Of a stretch of DNA of 6,159 nucleotides, positions 1-4,451 are shown one piece after another (the first letter of the stretch is position 1; each line of letters starts with the position of its first letter). The stretch comes from Peptococcaceae bacterium (lineage in GTDB: Bacteria; Bacillota; Dehalobacteriia; UBA7702). The position numbers and the translations under genes are program-made. The notes beneath the pieces are model-generated. The model saw nothing but the letters and a program-made list of their open reading frames with translations, was not told the origin of the DNA and searched no databases. The stretch lies in assembly GCA_019415505.1 (NCBI GenBank), contig DXZC01000120.1, positions 1 to 6,159 of the forward strand. Direction: 5' to 3'.

Positions 1-747
1 AACCATTTCCGAGGACCCATTAACGCAGCTTCTGCCCAGCATGGGCCAATCCAGCTTGGGTTTGCGAAAGCGCAAGGCCCCTCTTTTGGTGGAGAAGTAG
101 ATAAGGCCGAAAATTGAGGGAACCAGGGTGCCTAAAGCTGTGGCCCAGGCCGCGCCAGCAATACCCATATTGCAGGGTACAATAAATACATAGTCAAAAA
201 CCATATTAACTACACCAGCGGCCACGGTTAGTACCATACCCAAGCCTGGGGTGCCGTTGGTGATGAACATGGTCTGAAAGAGTAATTGCAGCATATAGGT
301 GGGCACAAAGAAAATAATCACCATAAAGTATTCCCGGCAATAGGGATAGAGGGCGGCGTTAGCCCCTAAAAGAGCGATGATTTTATCAAAAAACAGGAGG
401 GCCAAAACCGAGGTTACTAAGCCGATAATAATTGTGGTTATGGTTACCAGGGTAAAATTTTCATGGGCCAGTTTAGTATTTTTTTCCCCCATGCGCCGGG
501 CAATAATCGCCGCGCCGCCGGAGGCCAGCATAATGCTGATAGCCATAGCCAGGGCAAAAGCCGGCGAAATTATATTTACCGCCGCCAAAGCGTTGGAGTT
601 GACGAACCTAGCCACAAAAATACCGTCCACAATAACGTATAAGGAGGTAAATACCATCATTATAATTGTGGGCAGGGCGAAAGTCAGTAAGGAACCCAAG
701 TGGAATTCCCGGCCTATTCCCTTGTCGTCAGTAAAATATTCAGACAT
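1..747 (-). CDS. MATE family efflux transporter (N-terminal 249 residues, C-terminus off window)
   Basis: Probable Na+ or H+ coupled antiporter of the MATE family that exports drugs or cationic metabolites across the cytoplasmic membrane. The reverse-strand frame is open from ATG at 747-745 to the window edge and gives 249 residues, about half of a usual 440-460 residue, 12-helix protein. Family-like features are the N-terminal helix near residues 18-40 ending in YVIVDGIFVARFV (37-49), ALAAVN (54-58), the small-residue stretch ASGGAAIIARRMGEKN (75-90), and NMVFDYVFIV with MGIAGAAWATALG (181-206); NGSSEMV at 243-249 opens the second half. The pattern is closest to the MepA/DinF-like branch. 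The start is set by AGAAGG (763-758) 10 bases upstream. It lies 70 bases downstream of tadA on the same strand with no obvious terminator between, so co-transcription is possible. Family call is firm; substrate unknown. Confidence 0.9.
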   Translation of the reverse strand, partial: MSEYFTDDKGIGREFHLGSLLTFALPTIIMMVFTSLYVIVDGIFVARFVNSNALAAVNIISPAFALAMAISIMLASGGAAIIARRMGEKNTKLAHENFTLVTITTIIIGLVTSVLALLFFDKIIALLGANAALYPYCREYFMVIIFFVPTYMLQLLFQTMFITNGTPGLGMVLTVAAGVVNMVFDYVFIVPCNMGIAGAAWATALGTLVPSIFGLIYFSTKRGALRFRKPKLDWPMLGRSCVNGSSEMV

Positions 748-764
748 TGTAATTTTTCCTTCTA

Positions 765-785
765 TAAATAAATCGGTAAATAAAT
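765..785. repeat. 9-bp direct repeat upstream of the MATE gene
   Basis: TAAATAAAT occurs at 765-773 and again at 777-785, separated by CGG. It lies in the AT-rich 70-base gap between tadA and the MATE gene, just upstream of the MATE ribosome binding site (read on the minus strand). It could be a regulator site or simply AT-rich leader. No good sigma-A promoter for the MATE gene was found here. Confidence 0.35.
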
Positions 786-817
786 AGATACATATATTTT
801 TTCACGTCAGGGCAGTT

Positions 818-1282
818 TTATTCCGGCCGGCGTTGGTGGGCAAAGAAGCCGGAGAGCAAAGCGGCGCACTCTCTTTCCCGAATGCCGCCCGTAACTTTAA
901 CAGTATGGTTAAATAAGCCCGGCTGTAAAACATCTATTTTACTGCCTACACCGCCCCATTTTAAATCCCAAGCGCCGAAAACAACCTCTTTAATACGGCT
1001 CTGGAGCAAGGCTCCGGCGCACATAGGGCAAGGCTCCAAGGTAACGTAAAGGGTGCAATCGTTTAAGCGCCAATTCTCTAAGGCCGTTGCCGCTTGATTG
1101 AGAGCTATTATTTCCCCGTGGGCTACCGGTGAGTTATCACTCTCCTTGCGGTTGTGGCCCCGGCCGATAATCGCCCCCTCTTTAACAACCACAGCGCCTA
1201 CTGGTACCTCCCCTTGGGACAGGGCTTTTTTCGCCTCTTGAATTGCTACCGCCATAAAATCGTAATGATCCATAAATTTCAT
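818..1282 (-). CDS. tadA: tRNA-specific adenosine deaminase (TadA)
   Basis: Zinc hydrolase that deaminates adenosine 34 to inosine in the anticodon of tRNA-Arg(ACG), allowing one tRNA to read several codons; cytoplasmic homodimer and normally essential. The 154-residue length is typical. The cytidine-deaminase fold signature is clear: H55-G-E57 supplies one zinc ligand (H55) and the proton-shuttle glutamate (E57), and P84-C85-P86-M87-C88 supplies the other two ligands. GEVPVGAV (24-31), N44 in GHNR and the C-terminal CAALLSGFF (139-147) also match the family. Two small departures are HGE where HAE is usual, and DLKWGGVGS (106-114) where D-x-K-x-G-A-x-G-S is common. ATG at 1282 is chosen because GGAG (1297-1294) lies 11 bases upstream; the next Met (residue 4) would be too far. 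It is divergent from the SPFH operon and upstream of the MATE gene. The SRP RNA or dnaX neighbours often seen beside tadA are absent. Confidence 0.95.
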   Translation of the reverse strand: MKFMDHYDFMAVAIQEAKKALSQGEVPVGAVVVKEGAIIGRGHNRKESDNSPVAHGEIIALNQAATALENWRLNDCTLYVTLEPCPMCAGALLQSRIKEVVFGAWDLKWGGVGSKIDVLQPGLFNHTVKVTGGIRERECAALLSGFFAHQRRPE

Positions 1283-1332
1283 TGTAACATATGCTCCAGT
1301 TATTTACAAGGTGTTAGGGCTGGATTTTCCCC

Positions 1333-1361
1333 TTGACAGATAGATATAAAAGTGATATCAT
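1333..1361 (+). promoter_or_regulatory. sigma-A promoter of the SPFH-RHH operon
   Basis: A perfect -35 hexamer TTGACA (1333-1338) is followed after 17 bases by TATCAT (1356-1361), which matches the -10 consensus at five of six positions. Transcription would start near 1368, giving a leader of about 34 bases before the ATG at 1402. The -10 element and start site are embedded in the 11-bp repeat array, so this promoter is probably repressible. Confidence 0.8.
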
Positions 1362-1372
1362 AAAGATGTCAA
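1343..1372 (-). promoter_or_regulatory. Possible divergent promoter for tadA
   Basis: On the minus strand a perfect TTGACA (1372-1367) is followed after 18 bases by TATATC (1348-1343), which matches the -10 consensus at four of six positions. The start would fall near 1336, about 55 bases ahead of the tadA ATG. It lies face to face with the SPFH promoter and inside the same repeat array. The -35 is strong and the -10 weak, so this is only a candidate; no better tadA promoter was seen between 1283 and 1332. Confidence 0.4.
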
Positions 1373-1386
1373 ATAGATATAGAAGA
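1343..1386. promoter_or_regulatory. Four tandem 11-bp repeats, candidate RHH operator
   Basis: Four consecutive 11-mers begin at 1343, 1354, 1365 and 1376: GATATAAAAGT, GATATCATAAA, GATGTCAAATA and GATATAGAAGA. All start with GAT and share the pattern GATATNAAARA. The exact 11-base step puts each copy on about the same helix face, the arrangement known for cooperative binding by ribbon-helix-helix repressors. The array covers part of the spacer, the -10 and the start site of the SPFH promoter, and the operon itself encodes an RHH protein (2268-2435). The repeats are seen directly; autoregulation is inferred. Confidence 0.65.
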
Positions 1387-1389
1387 AAT

Positions 1390-1395
1390 GGAGGA
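1390..1395 (+). promoter_or_regulatory. Ribosome binding site fixing the SPFH start
   Basis: GGAGGA lies 6 bases before ATG 1402. It rules out the longer reading that would begin at the TTG inside the -35 hexamer (1333), which lies upstream of the predicted transcript start. Confidence 0.85.
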
Positions 1396-1401
1396 ATTTG
1401 T

Positions 1402-2268
1402 ATGACTCAAGAAAAATCTGCTTTTAAAATTAACGGTTTCCTGGTATTGGTGGTGGTTCTCGCCCTGTTAGCCGGCTCTGTGGTCTGCTTTCTGAAAATA
1501 GCCGCCAGCTTTAGCGTCCTGTTATTAACTTTGGCTATAGTTTTGATTGTCTTGGCCTTTGTTCTTTCCTGCGGCTTTCTGGTCTTATCCCCTAACAACG
1601 TGGCCGTGCTGACCTTTTTTGGCCGTTATACCGGTTGTGTGCGGGAAGCTGGCTTTTGGTTTATCATTCCCTTTAGCAATTCTAAAAAGGTTTCCGTGAA
1701 GGTGGTCAACTTTAACAGTGAACGCCTGAAGGTCAACGATGTGTCCGGTAATCCGGTGGAAATTGCCGCTGTGGTGGTTTATCGAGTTATCGACGCCGCC
1801 AAAGCTGTTTTCGATGTTGACAGCTATCTGGAATTTGTGGAAATTCAGAGTGAAACAGCCTTGCGTCATGTGGCGGCGAAGTATCCCTATGATAACTTTG
1901 AAGAAGAGGGGGTATCCCTGCGGAAGAGCGCTGATGTTGTGGCCCAAGAGCTGCAAAATGAATTGGAAGAGCGTCTCATTGTCGCTGGGGTGGAAATTAT
2001 GGAAGCCCGCCTTACCCATTTGGCTTACGCTACGGAAATTGCCAGCGCTATGCTGCAACGCCAGCAAGCGGCCGCTATCTTAGCAGCGCGCAAAATCGTG
2101 GTAGACGGCGCCGTTGGTATGGCTCAAATGGCTATTGCCCAGTTGGAAAAGGATAATACCGTGGAACTGGACGACGAAAGAAAAATGGCCATGATTAACA
2201 ATCTCTTAGTCACCATTGTTGCGGACCGGGCTGCCCAACCGGTTGTTAATACAGGCAGCCTCTACTAA
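1402..2268 (+). CDS. SPFH/band-7 domain membrane protein
   Basis: 288-residue member of the stomatin/prohibitin/flotillin/HflKC superfamily. Such proteins form oligomeric rings or scaffolds on the membrane and influence lipid microdomains and protease activity; the role of this member is unknown. Two hydrophobic segments, about residues 12-34 and 37-62, form an N-terminal membrane anchor. The SPFH domain follows: SPNNVAVLTFFGRYTGCV (63-80), REAGFWFIIPF (81-91), VKVVNFNSERLKV (99-111) and PVEIAAVVVYRVID (118-131), with a helical part around ALRHVAAKYPYDNF (153-166) and ELQNELEERL...GVEIMEARLTHLAYA (183-210). An Ala/Gln-rich helix (AMLQRQQAAAILAARK, 216-231) ends the domain, as in flotillin-like proteins. 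The stop overlaps the start of the RHH gene (TAATG), so the two are translationally coupled. No protease or NfeD partner lies in the window. Confidence 0.9.
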   Translation: MTQEKSAFKINGFLVLVVVLALLAGSVVCFLKIAASFSVLLLTLAIVLIVLAFVLSCGFLVLSPNNVAVLTFFGRYTGCVREAGFWFIIPFSNSKKVSVKVVNFNSERLKVNDVSGNPVEIAAVVVYRVIDAAKAVFDVDSYLEFVEIQSETALRHVAAKYPYDNFEEEGVSLRKSADVVAQELQNELEERLIVAGVEIMEARLTHLAYATEIASAMLQRQQAAAILAARKIVVDGAVGMAQMAIAQLEKDNTVELDDERKMAMINNLLVTIVADRAAQPVVNTGSLY

Positions 2269-2435
2269 TGAGCAAGAAAAAAGCTTTTCCCCTCCGCCTG
2301 GACCCTAAGGTCTACGAAGCTCTGGAGCGTTGGGCAGGCGAAGAGTTTCGCAGCGTGAACGGTCAAATAGAGTTCTTGTTGCGGGAGGCGCTAAAAAAGG
2401 AAAAGCGTTTAAATAACACCTCTAAACCCGATTGA
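2268..2435 (+). CDS. Arc-like ribbon-helix-helix DNA-binding protein
   Basis: Small 55-residue protein starting MSKKKAFPLRLDPKVYEALE and ending KRLNNTSKPD. It fits the Arc/MetJ ribbon-helix-helix fold: a short basic strand KAFPLRLDP (5-13) that would enter the major groove as a dimer, helix A VYEALERWAGEEF (15-27), a turn RSVNG (28-32), and helix B QIEFLLREALKKEK (33-46). The ATG shares its first base with the last base of the SPFH stop codon (TAATG), so it is probably translated by coupling or re-initiation; no strong ribosome binding site of its own is visible. As the last gene before the terminator at 2517 it is the natural candidate to bind the 11-bp repeats in the operon promoter. RHH proteins also serve as antitoxins, but no toxin-like partner is seen. 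Fold call is confident; regulatory role is inferred. Confidence 0.87.
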   Translation: MSKKKAFPLRLDPKVYEALERWAGEEFRSVNGQIEFLLREALKKEKRLNNTSKPD

Positions 2436-2495
2436 TAGCTGAGAACTGAGGCTAAAATTGAATTTAAGGCCAAAATTGCAAATCGAGGTAAAAAA

Positions 2496-2507
2496 GTTAT
2501 TAATAAC
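2496..2507. repeat. 12-bp perfect palindrome
   Basis: GTTATTAATAAC is a perfect 12-bp palindrome in the AT-rich tail (2436-2516) between the RHH gene and its terminator. In this base composition it may be chance; no role is assigned. Confidence 0.3.
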
Positions 2508-2516
2508 ATTGTTGCC

Positions 2517-2551
2517 AAAACGCCTTACGCATCAGAGCGTGGGGCGTTTTT
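2517..2551 (+). terminator. Intrinsic terminator of the SPFH-RHH operon
   Basis: AAAACGCCTTACGC (2517-2530) pairs with GCGTGGGGCGTTTT (2537-2550) over 14 bp, including two G-U pairs, around a 6-base loop (ATCAGA). The stem runs into a five-T tract (2547-2551). The complementary A-run on the left arm means it may also stop transcription weakly from the other side. Confidence 0.9.
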
Positions 2552-2641
2552 GGGCTTAAATAGGTGTAGCTGCTAAGGTTCAACAGGGCCAAAGCTAATT
2601 AACTTTAGTTGTTTTCTGGCCTCCCGTTTCCCCTGTTTCTT

Positions 2642-2711
2642 GGTTCCCCCGTTTCACCTGGTATTCCCAGTTCCCTGGTTTTCCCGGTTCACTTGGTTTT
2701 CCCTCTCCTTC
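2642..2711. repeat. Degenerate 17-18 bp tandem repeats in a pyrimidine-rich tract
   Basis: Units GGTTCCCCCGTTTCACCT (2642-2659), GGTATTCCCAGTTCCCT (2660-2676) and GGTTTTCCCGGTTCACTT (2677-2694) follow one another directly, with a partial fourth unit GGTTTTCCC (2695-2703) decaying into CT-rich sequence. Related CCCGTTTC fragments flank the array at 2623-2630 and 2729-2735. The minus strand is correspondingly purine-rich. No spacers of constant length exist, so it is not a CRISPR array. Confidence 0.6.
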
Positions 2712-2857
2712 TTTCTCCCGCTATTCCCCCGTTTCCCCTATTTTTCCTTGCCTTCTGCCTTTTTTGCCGCCTTGTCAGGCCGTGGTTTGCCCGGACCTAG
2801 CCTTTGCAGCCTTTGGTCTGGTTCACTAAAAGCCATGGCTCCAGCTTGAGCTTTACT

Positions 2858-2887
2858 CCCGGGGTAGCGCCGGGTTTTTGCGCTGCC
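2858..2887 (+). terminator. Short T-tailed hairpin with a competing alternative fold
   Basis: CCCGG (2858-2862) pairs with CCGGG (2870-2874) around a 7-base loop, followed by TTTTT (2875-2879), a minimal intrinsic terminator. A second stem is exclusive with it: GGTAGCGC (2863-2870) pairs over 8 bp (one G-U) with GCGCTGCC (2880-2887), enclosing the T-run. The shape resembles a terminator/antiterminator pair, but no gene in the right position downstream is served by it. Confidence 0.5.
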
Positions 2888-2939
2888 AACGGGGTCATAT
2901 CCTTATAAGCCGATGATTGGCCTCAATATCTACCTTAAT

Positions 2940-2970
2940 AGCCCCCTGGCCTATTGGCCGGGGGCTTTCT
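2940..2970 (+). terminator. Strong GC-rich intrinsic terminator
   Basis: AGCCCCC (2940-2946) pairs with GGGGGCT (2960-2966), and GGCC (2948-2951) continues the stem with GGCC (2956-2959) around a TATT loop, leaving one bulged T. The tail is TTTCTT. It would stop plus-strand transcription well before the next promoter at 3050. Confidence 0.75.
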
Positions 2971-2983
2971 TGCTGTGCAATAA

Positions 2984-3043
2984 AGCCTAATAGTACCACC
3001 GCTACCCCTTTGGGTTATTAGATTTTAGGCTAATGTTTTTTTT
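2984..3043 (+). terminator. Branched hairpin followed by an eight-T run
   Basis: AGCCTAA (2984-2990) pairs with TTAGGCT (3025-3031), enclosing a small hairpin ACCC-CTTT-GGGT (3004-3015). After AATG comes T8 (3036-3043). An alternative stem CTAATA (2987-2992) with TATTAG (3016-3021) competes with the outer one. The large loop makes it a weaker terminator candidate than its neighbours. Confidence 0.45.
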
Positions 3044-3049
3044 CATCGA

Positions 3050-3077
3050 TTGACAAAAGGAAATATTTAGTTATAAT
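3050..3077 (+). promoter_or_regulatory. Consensus sigma-A promoter of the MarR/MetH-activation gene
   Basis: TTGACA (3050-3055) and TATAAT (3072-3077) are both perfect matches with a 16-base spacer. Transcription would start near 3084, about 67 bases before the ATG at 3151. Such a strong promoter in front of a MarR-type gene suggests it is held down by a repressor. Confidence 0.85.
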
Positions 3078-3098
3078 TATTATTAACTTAGTTAGTTA
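3069..3098. promoter_or_regulatory. Candidate MarR operator: AGTTA/TAACT half-sites
   Basis: Half-sites AGTTA at 3069-3073, 3090-3094 and 3094-3098, and the inverse TAACT at 3084-3088, overlap the -10 and start site. TAACTTAGTTA (3084-3094) is an exact inverted repeat with a one-base centre, and AGTTA...TAACT (3069-3088) brackets the -10. MarR proteins usually bind AT-rich palindromes of this size over their own promoter. The repeats are seen; binding by the encoded protein is inferred. Confidence 0.5.
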
Positions 3099-3140
3099 TT
3101 TGCATGGAGAGTATTATTTGGCGCGACAATTCGCCGTGAA

Positions 3141-3147
3141 AGGGGGA
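3141..3147 (+). promoter_or_regulatory. Ribosome binding site fixing the start at 3151
   Basis: AGGGGGA lies 4 bases before ATG 3151. This favours 3151 over a TTG at 3100, which has no ribosome binding site and would add 17 residues unlike the MarR family. Confidence 0.75.
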
Positions 3148-3150
3148 AAT

Positions 3151-4422
3151 ATGTGCGAAGAAAAAAATACCCAGCGCTTTCTTGACGTATTATACCGCAG
3201 CGACATGATGTTAGGGGAGGATAGCGGCAAAACTAGGGACGATAATAGAGGTGAAGAGTCCAAGAGCTATCGCCACTCTACGCAACAGTATTTAGCTGTG
3301 CTGCACCGCACTAACGATATCACCCAGCGGCTTAACTGTAACGGGGCCATGACCCGCTCCGAGCTGAATACCTTAATGACCATTGGCGATTTTGACCACC
3401 GGGCCAAGGGTATTAGCTCCAGTGAGATATCCCGTCGCCTCAATGTCACCACCGCCGCAACCTCAAAGATGTTAAAGGTCTTGGAGGAAAAGGGCTTAAT
3501 CCGGCGGAATAGCGACGTTAACGACAGGCGCAAGGTTTATATTACCTTGACCAACCAGGGGTATGGCCTCTATAAAGACGCTGAGGCGGCGCAATCAAGC
3601 TTTATGGACCGAGTTTTTCAGCGTTTAGGCTCTGAGGATACTGAGACGCTACTGAGCTTGTGGGAAAGATTTAACCGCATAATGGAAGAAGAAAATAAGG
3701 TAACCACTGATGTTGTAAAATTGAGGAGAGATAATATGAAAACTGTATTTGTGGAAGATTGTGACTTTTCCTTTACGGAAAAGGATATATTGGAGCGCTT
3801 AGGTATGCCCCGGGACCATGCCTTTGGCGAGAGTATAAAGGAGCTAATGGCCGTTGCCGCCCCCATAGCTAAGCCCAAAGCCTTTTATATGGAAGTAAAA
3901 ATAGATGAGCGCACTGCCAACTCTGTAACCATGGGGGGAGAAACCTTTAACAGCGTTGCCCTGTCGAAAAATTTTGAACAGGTGAATACTGTCTATCCCT
4001 TCCTCTGCACCTGCGGCCAGGAATTGGCGGATTACGCCAAAACTATTGACGGGGTTATGGAACAGTACGCCTTTGACGTTATTATGGAATTTTACCGCAA
4101 GCGCATTACCGTGGCTCTCACCGAGGCCCTAGCCAACTCCTTAGAGGAGGGAGGGCAAACCTCAGCGGTTAACCCCGGCTCTTTGGTGGATTGGCCCATC
4201 CATGAACAGCGCAAGCTTTTCCGGGTTTTTGGCCATAACGCGGAAAAAATTGGCGTACAGCTTAACGACAATTATTTGATGTTTCCCATTAAAACAGTTT
4301 CCGGCATACGTTACGCCACTGATAAGGAATTTCATAATTGTCAGCTTTGTCAGAAGGAAAAGTGTCCCGACCGGCAAGCTCCCTTTAACCTGGAGCTGTT
4401 TATGGCAACTTTGCACGACTAA
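3151..4422 (+). CDS. MarR regulator fused to a MetH-activation-like domain
   Basis: 423-residue two-module protein. Residues about 45-182 form a MarR winged helix-turn-helix: ISSSEISRRLNVTTAATSKM (88-107) is the DNA-reading helix-turn-helix, LEEKGLIRRNSDVNDRRKVY (111-130) gives the wing with its Asp-Arg-Arg signature, and ITLTNQG (131-137) follows. Residues 196-423 resemble the reactivation domain of B12-dependent methionine synthase, which binds S-adenosylmethionine and helps remethylate inactive cob(II)alamin: FLCTCGQEL (284-292), NPGSLVDWPIHEQRKLF (341-357), IGVQLNDNYLMFPIKTVSGI (367-386) and a terminal Cys cluster C397-x2-C400-x4-C405. The C-terminal module (228 residues) is the size of free-standing family members. 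An internal ribosome binding site and ATG lie at the junction, so two products or two ancestral genes are possible. A hydantoinase/oxoprolinase gene follows after 29 bases. MarR call is firm; the C-terminal call rests on remembered family motifs. The protein may sense or report corrinoid state. Confidence 0.82.
   Translation: MCEEKNTQRFLDVLYRSDMMLGEDSGKTRDDNRGEESKSYRHSTQQYLAVLHRTNDITQRLNCNGAMTRSELNTLMTIGDFDHRAKGISSSEISRRLNVTTAATSKMLKVLEEKGLIRRNSDVNDRRKVYITLTNQGYGLYKDAEAAQSSFMDRVFQRLGSEDTETLLSLWERFNRIMEEENKVTTDVVKLRRDNMKTVFVEDCDFSFTEKDILERLGMPRDHAFGESIKELMAVAAPIAKPKAFYMEVKIDERTANSVTMGGETFNSVALSKNFEQVNTVYPFLCTCGQELADYAKTIDGVMEQYAFDVIMEFYRKRITVALTEALANSLEEGGQTSAVNPGSLVDWPIHEQRKLFRVFGHNAEKIGVQLNDNYLMFPIKTVSGIRYATDKEFHNCQLCQKEKCPDRQAPFNLELFMATLHD
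3723..3738 (+). promoter_or_regulatory. Internal ribosome binding site and ATG at the domain junction
   Basis: GAGGAG (3723-3728) is followed after 7 bases by ATG (3736-3738), in frame with the long gene, at Met196. The product would be a 228-residue free-standing MetH-activation-like protein starting MKTVFVEDCDFSF. The six codons before it (KLRRDN) are just the translated Shine-Dalgarno stretch. Stops in the other two frames sit at 3722-3724 (TGA) and 3732-3734 (TAA), as expected at an ancestral gene boundary. Confidence 0.65.
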
Positions 4423-4451
4423 ATTTTACTATTTAATTTGGAGGACTGAGA

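Larger units (their letters stand above)
2552..3049. other. Gene-free interval with pyrimidine-rich repeats and hairpins
   Basis: This roughly 500-base interval has no reading frame with family-like sequence and a credible ribosome binding site. From about 2621 to 2765 the plus strand is dominated by C and T runs. From 2831 onward it contains a 10-bp palindrome (AGCCATGGCT, 2831-2840) and three T-tailed hairpins, annotated separately. It could hold an uncharacterised structured RNA, a decayed gene, or only tandem terminators and filler. No tRNA, rRNA, tmRNA, RNase P or SRP RNA signature was recognised. Confidence 0.5.

Noticed and set aside
377..787. Plus-strand 136-residue open frame
   Set aside because: It lies opposite the MATE gene, whose minus-strand frame is full length and family-like; the plus-strand product shows no motif and is a shadow.
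748..817. Possible small RNA (SRP RNA or tRNA) beside tadA
   Set aside because: The gap is only 70 AT-rich bases and shows no GGAAGGAAGCA-type SRP loop or tRNA cloverleaf.
1333..1401. Longer start for the SPFH protein at TTG 1333
   Set aside because: That TTG is the -35 hexamer of the promoter, so it would not be in the mRNA; GGAGGA directly precedes ATG 1402.
2621..2765. Repeat tract as a possible CRISPR array
   Set aside because: Units are degenerate, directly abutting, 17-18 bases long and have no unique spacers.
2774..2800. Minus-strand GGGCAAACCA resembling a c-di-GMP riboswitch core
   Set aside because: Only this short word matches; the GACGCAAAGC partner and paired stems of the riboswitch are absent and no suitable downstream gene exists.
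2738..2836. Minus-strand 32-residue Lys/Pro-rich frame starting MAFSEPDQRL
   Set aside because: GGAG lies only about 2 bases before the ATG, no promoter is evident, and it ends inside the low-complexity tract; not supported as a gene.
2609..2849. Two overlapping plus-strand frames rich in Pro, Phe and Leu
   Set aside because: Their composition merely reflects the CT-rich repeats; starts lack ribosome binding sites and there is no family-like motif.
3104..3139. 11-codon leader frame MESIIWRDNSP before the MarR gene
   Set aside because: No ribosome binding site, no run of codons suggesting attenuation, and no terminator hairpin between it and the gene.
3100..3150. TTG start at 3100 for the MarR fusion protein
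   Set aside because: It lacks a ribosome binding site and adds residues unlike MarR proteins; AGGGGGA before ATG 3151 is much better.
3618..4416. Minus-strand open frames opposite the MarR/MetH-activation gene
   Set aside because: They overlap a full-length, motif-bearing plus-strand gene with its own promoter and ribosome binding site; they are shadows.
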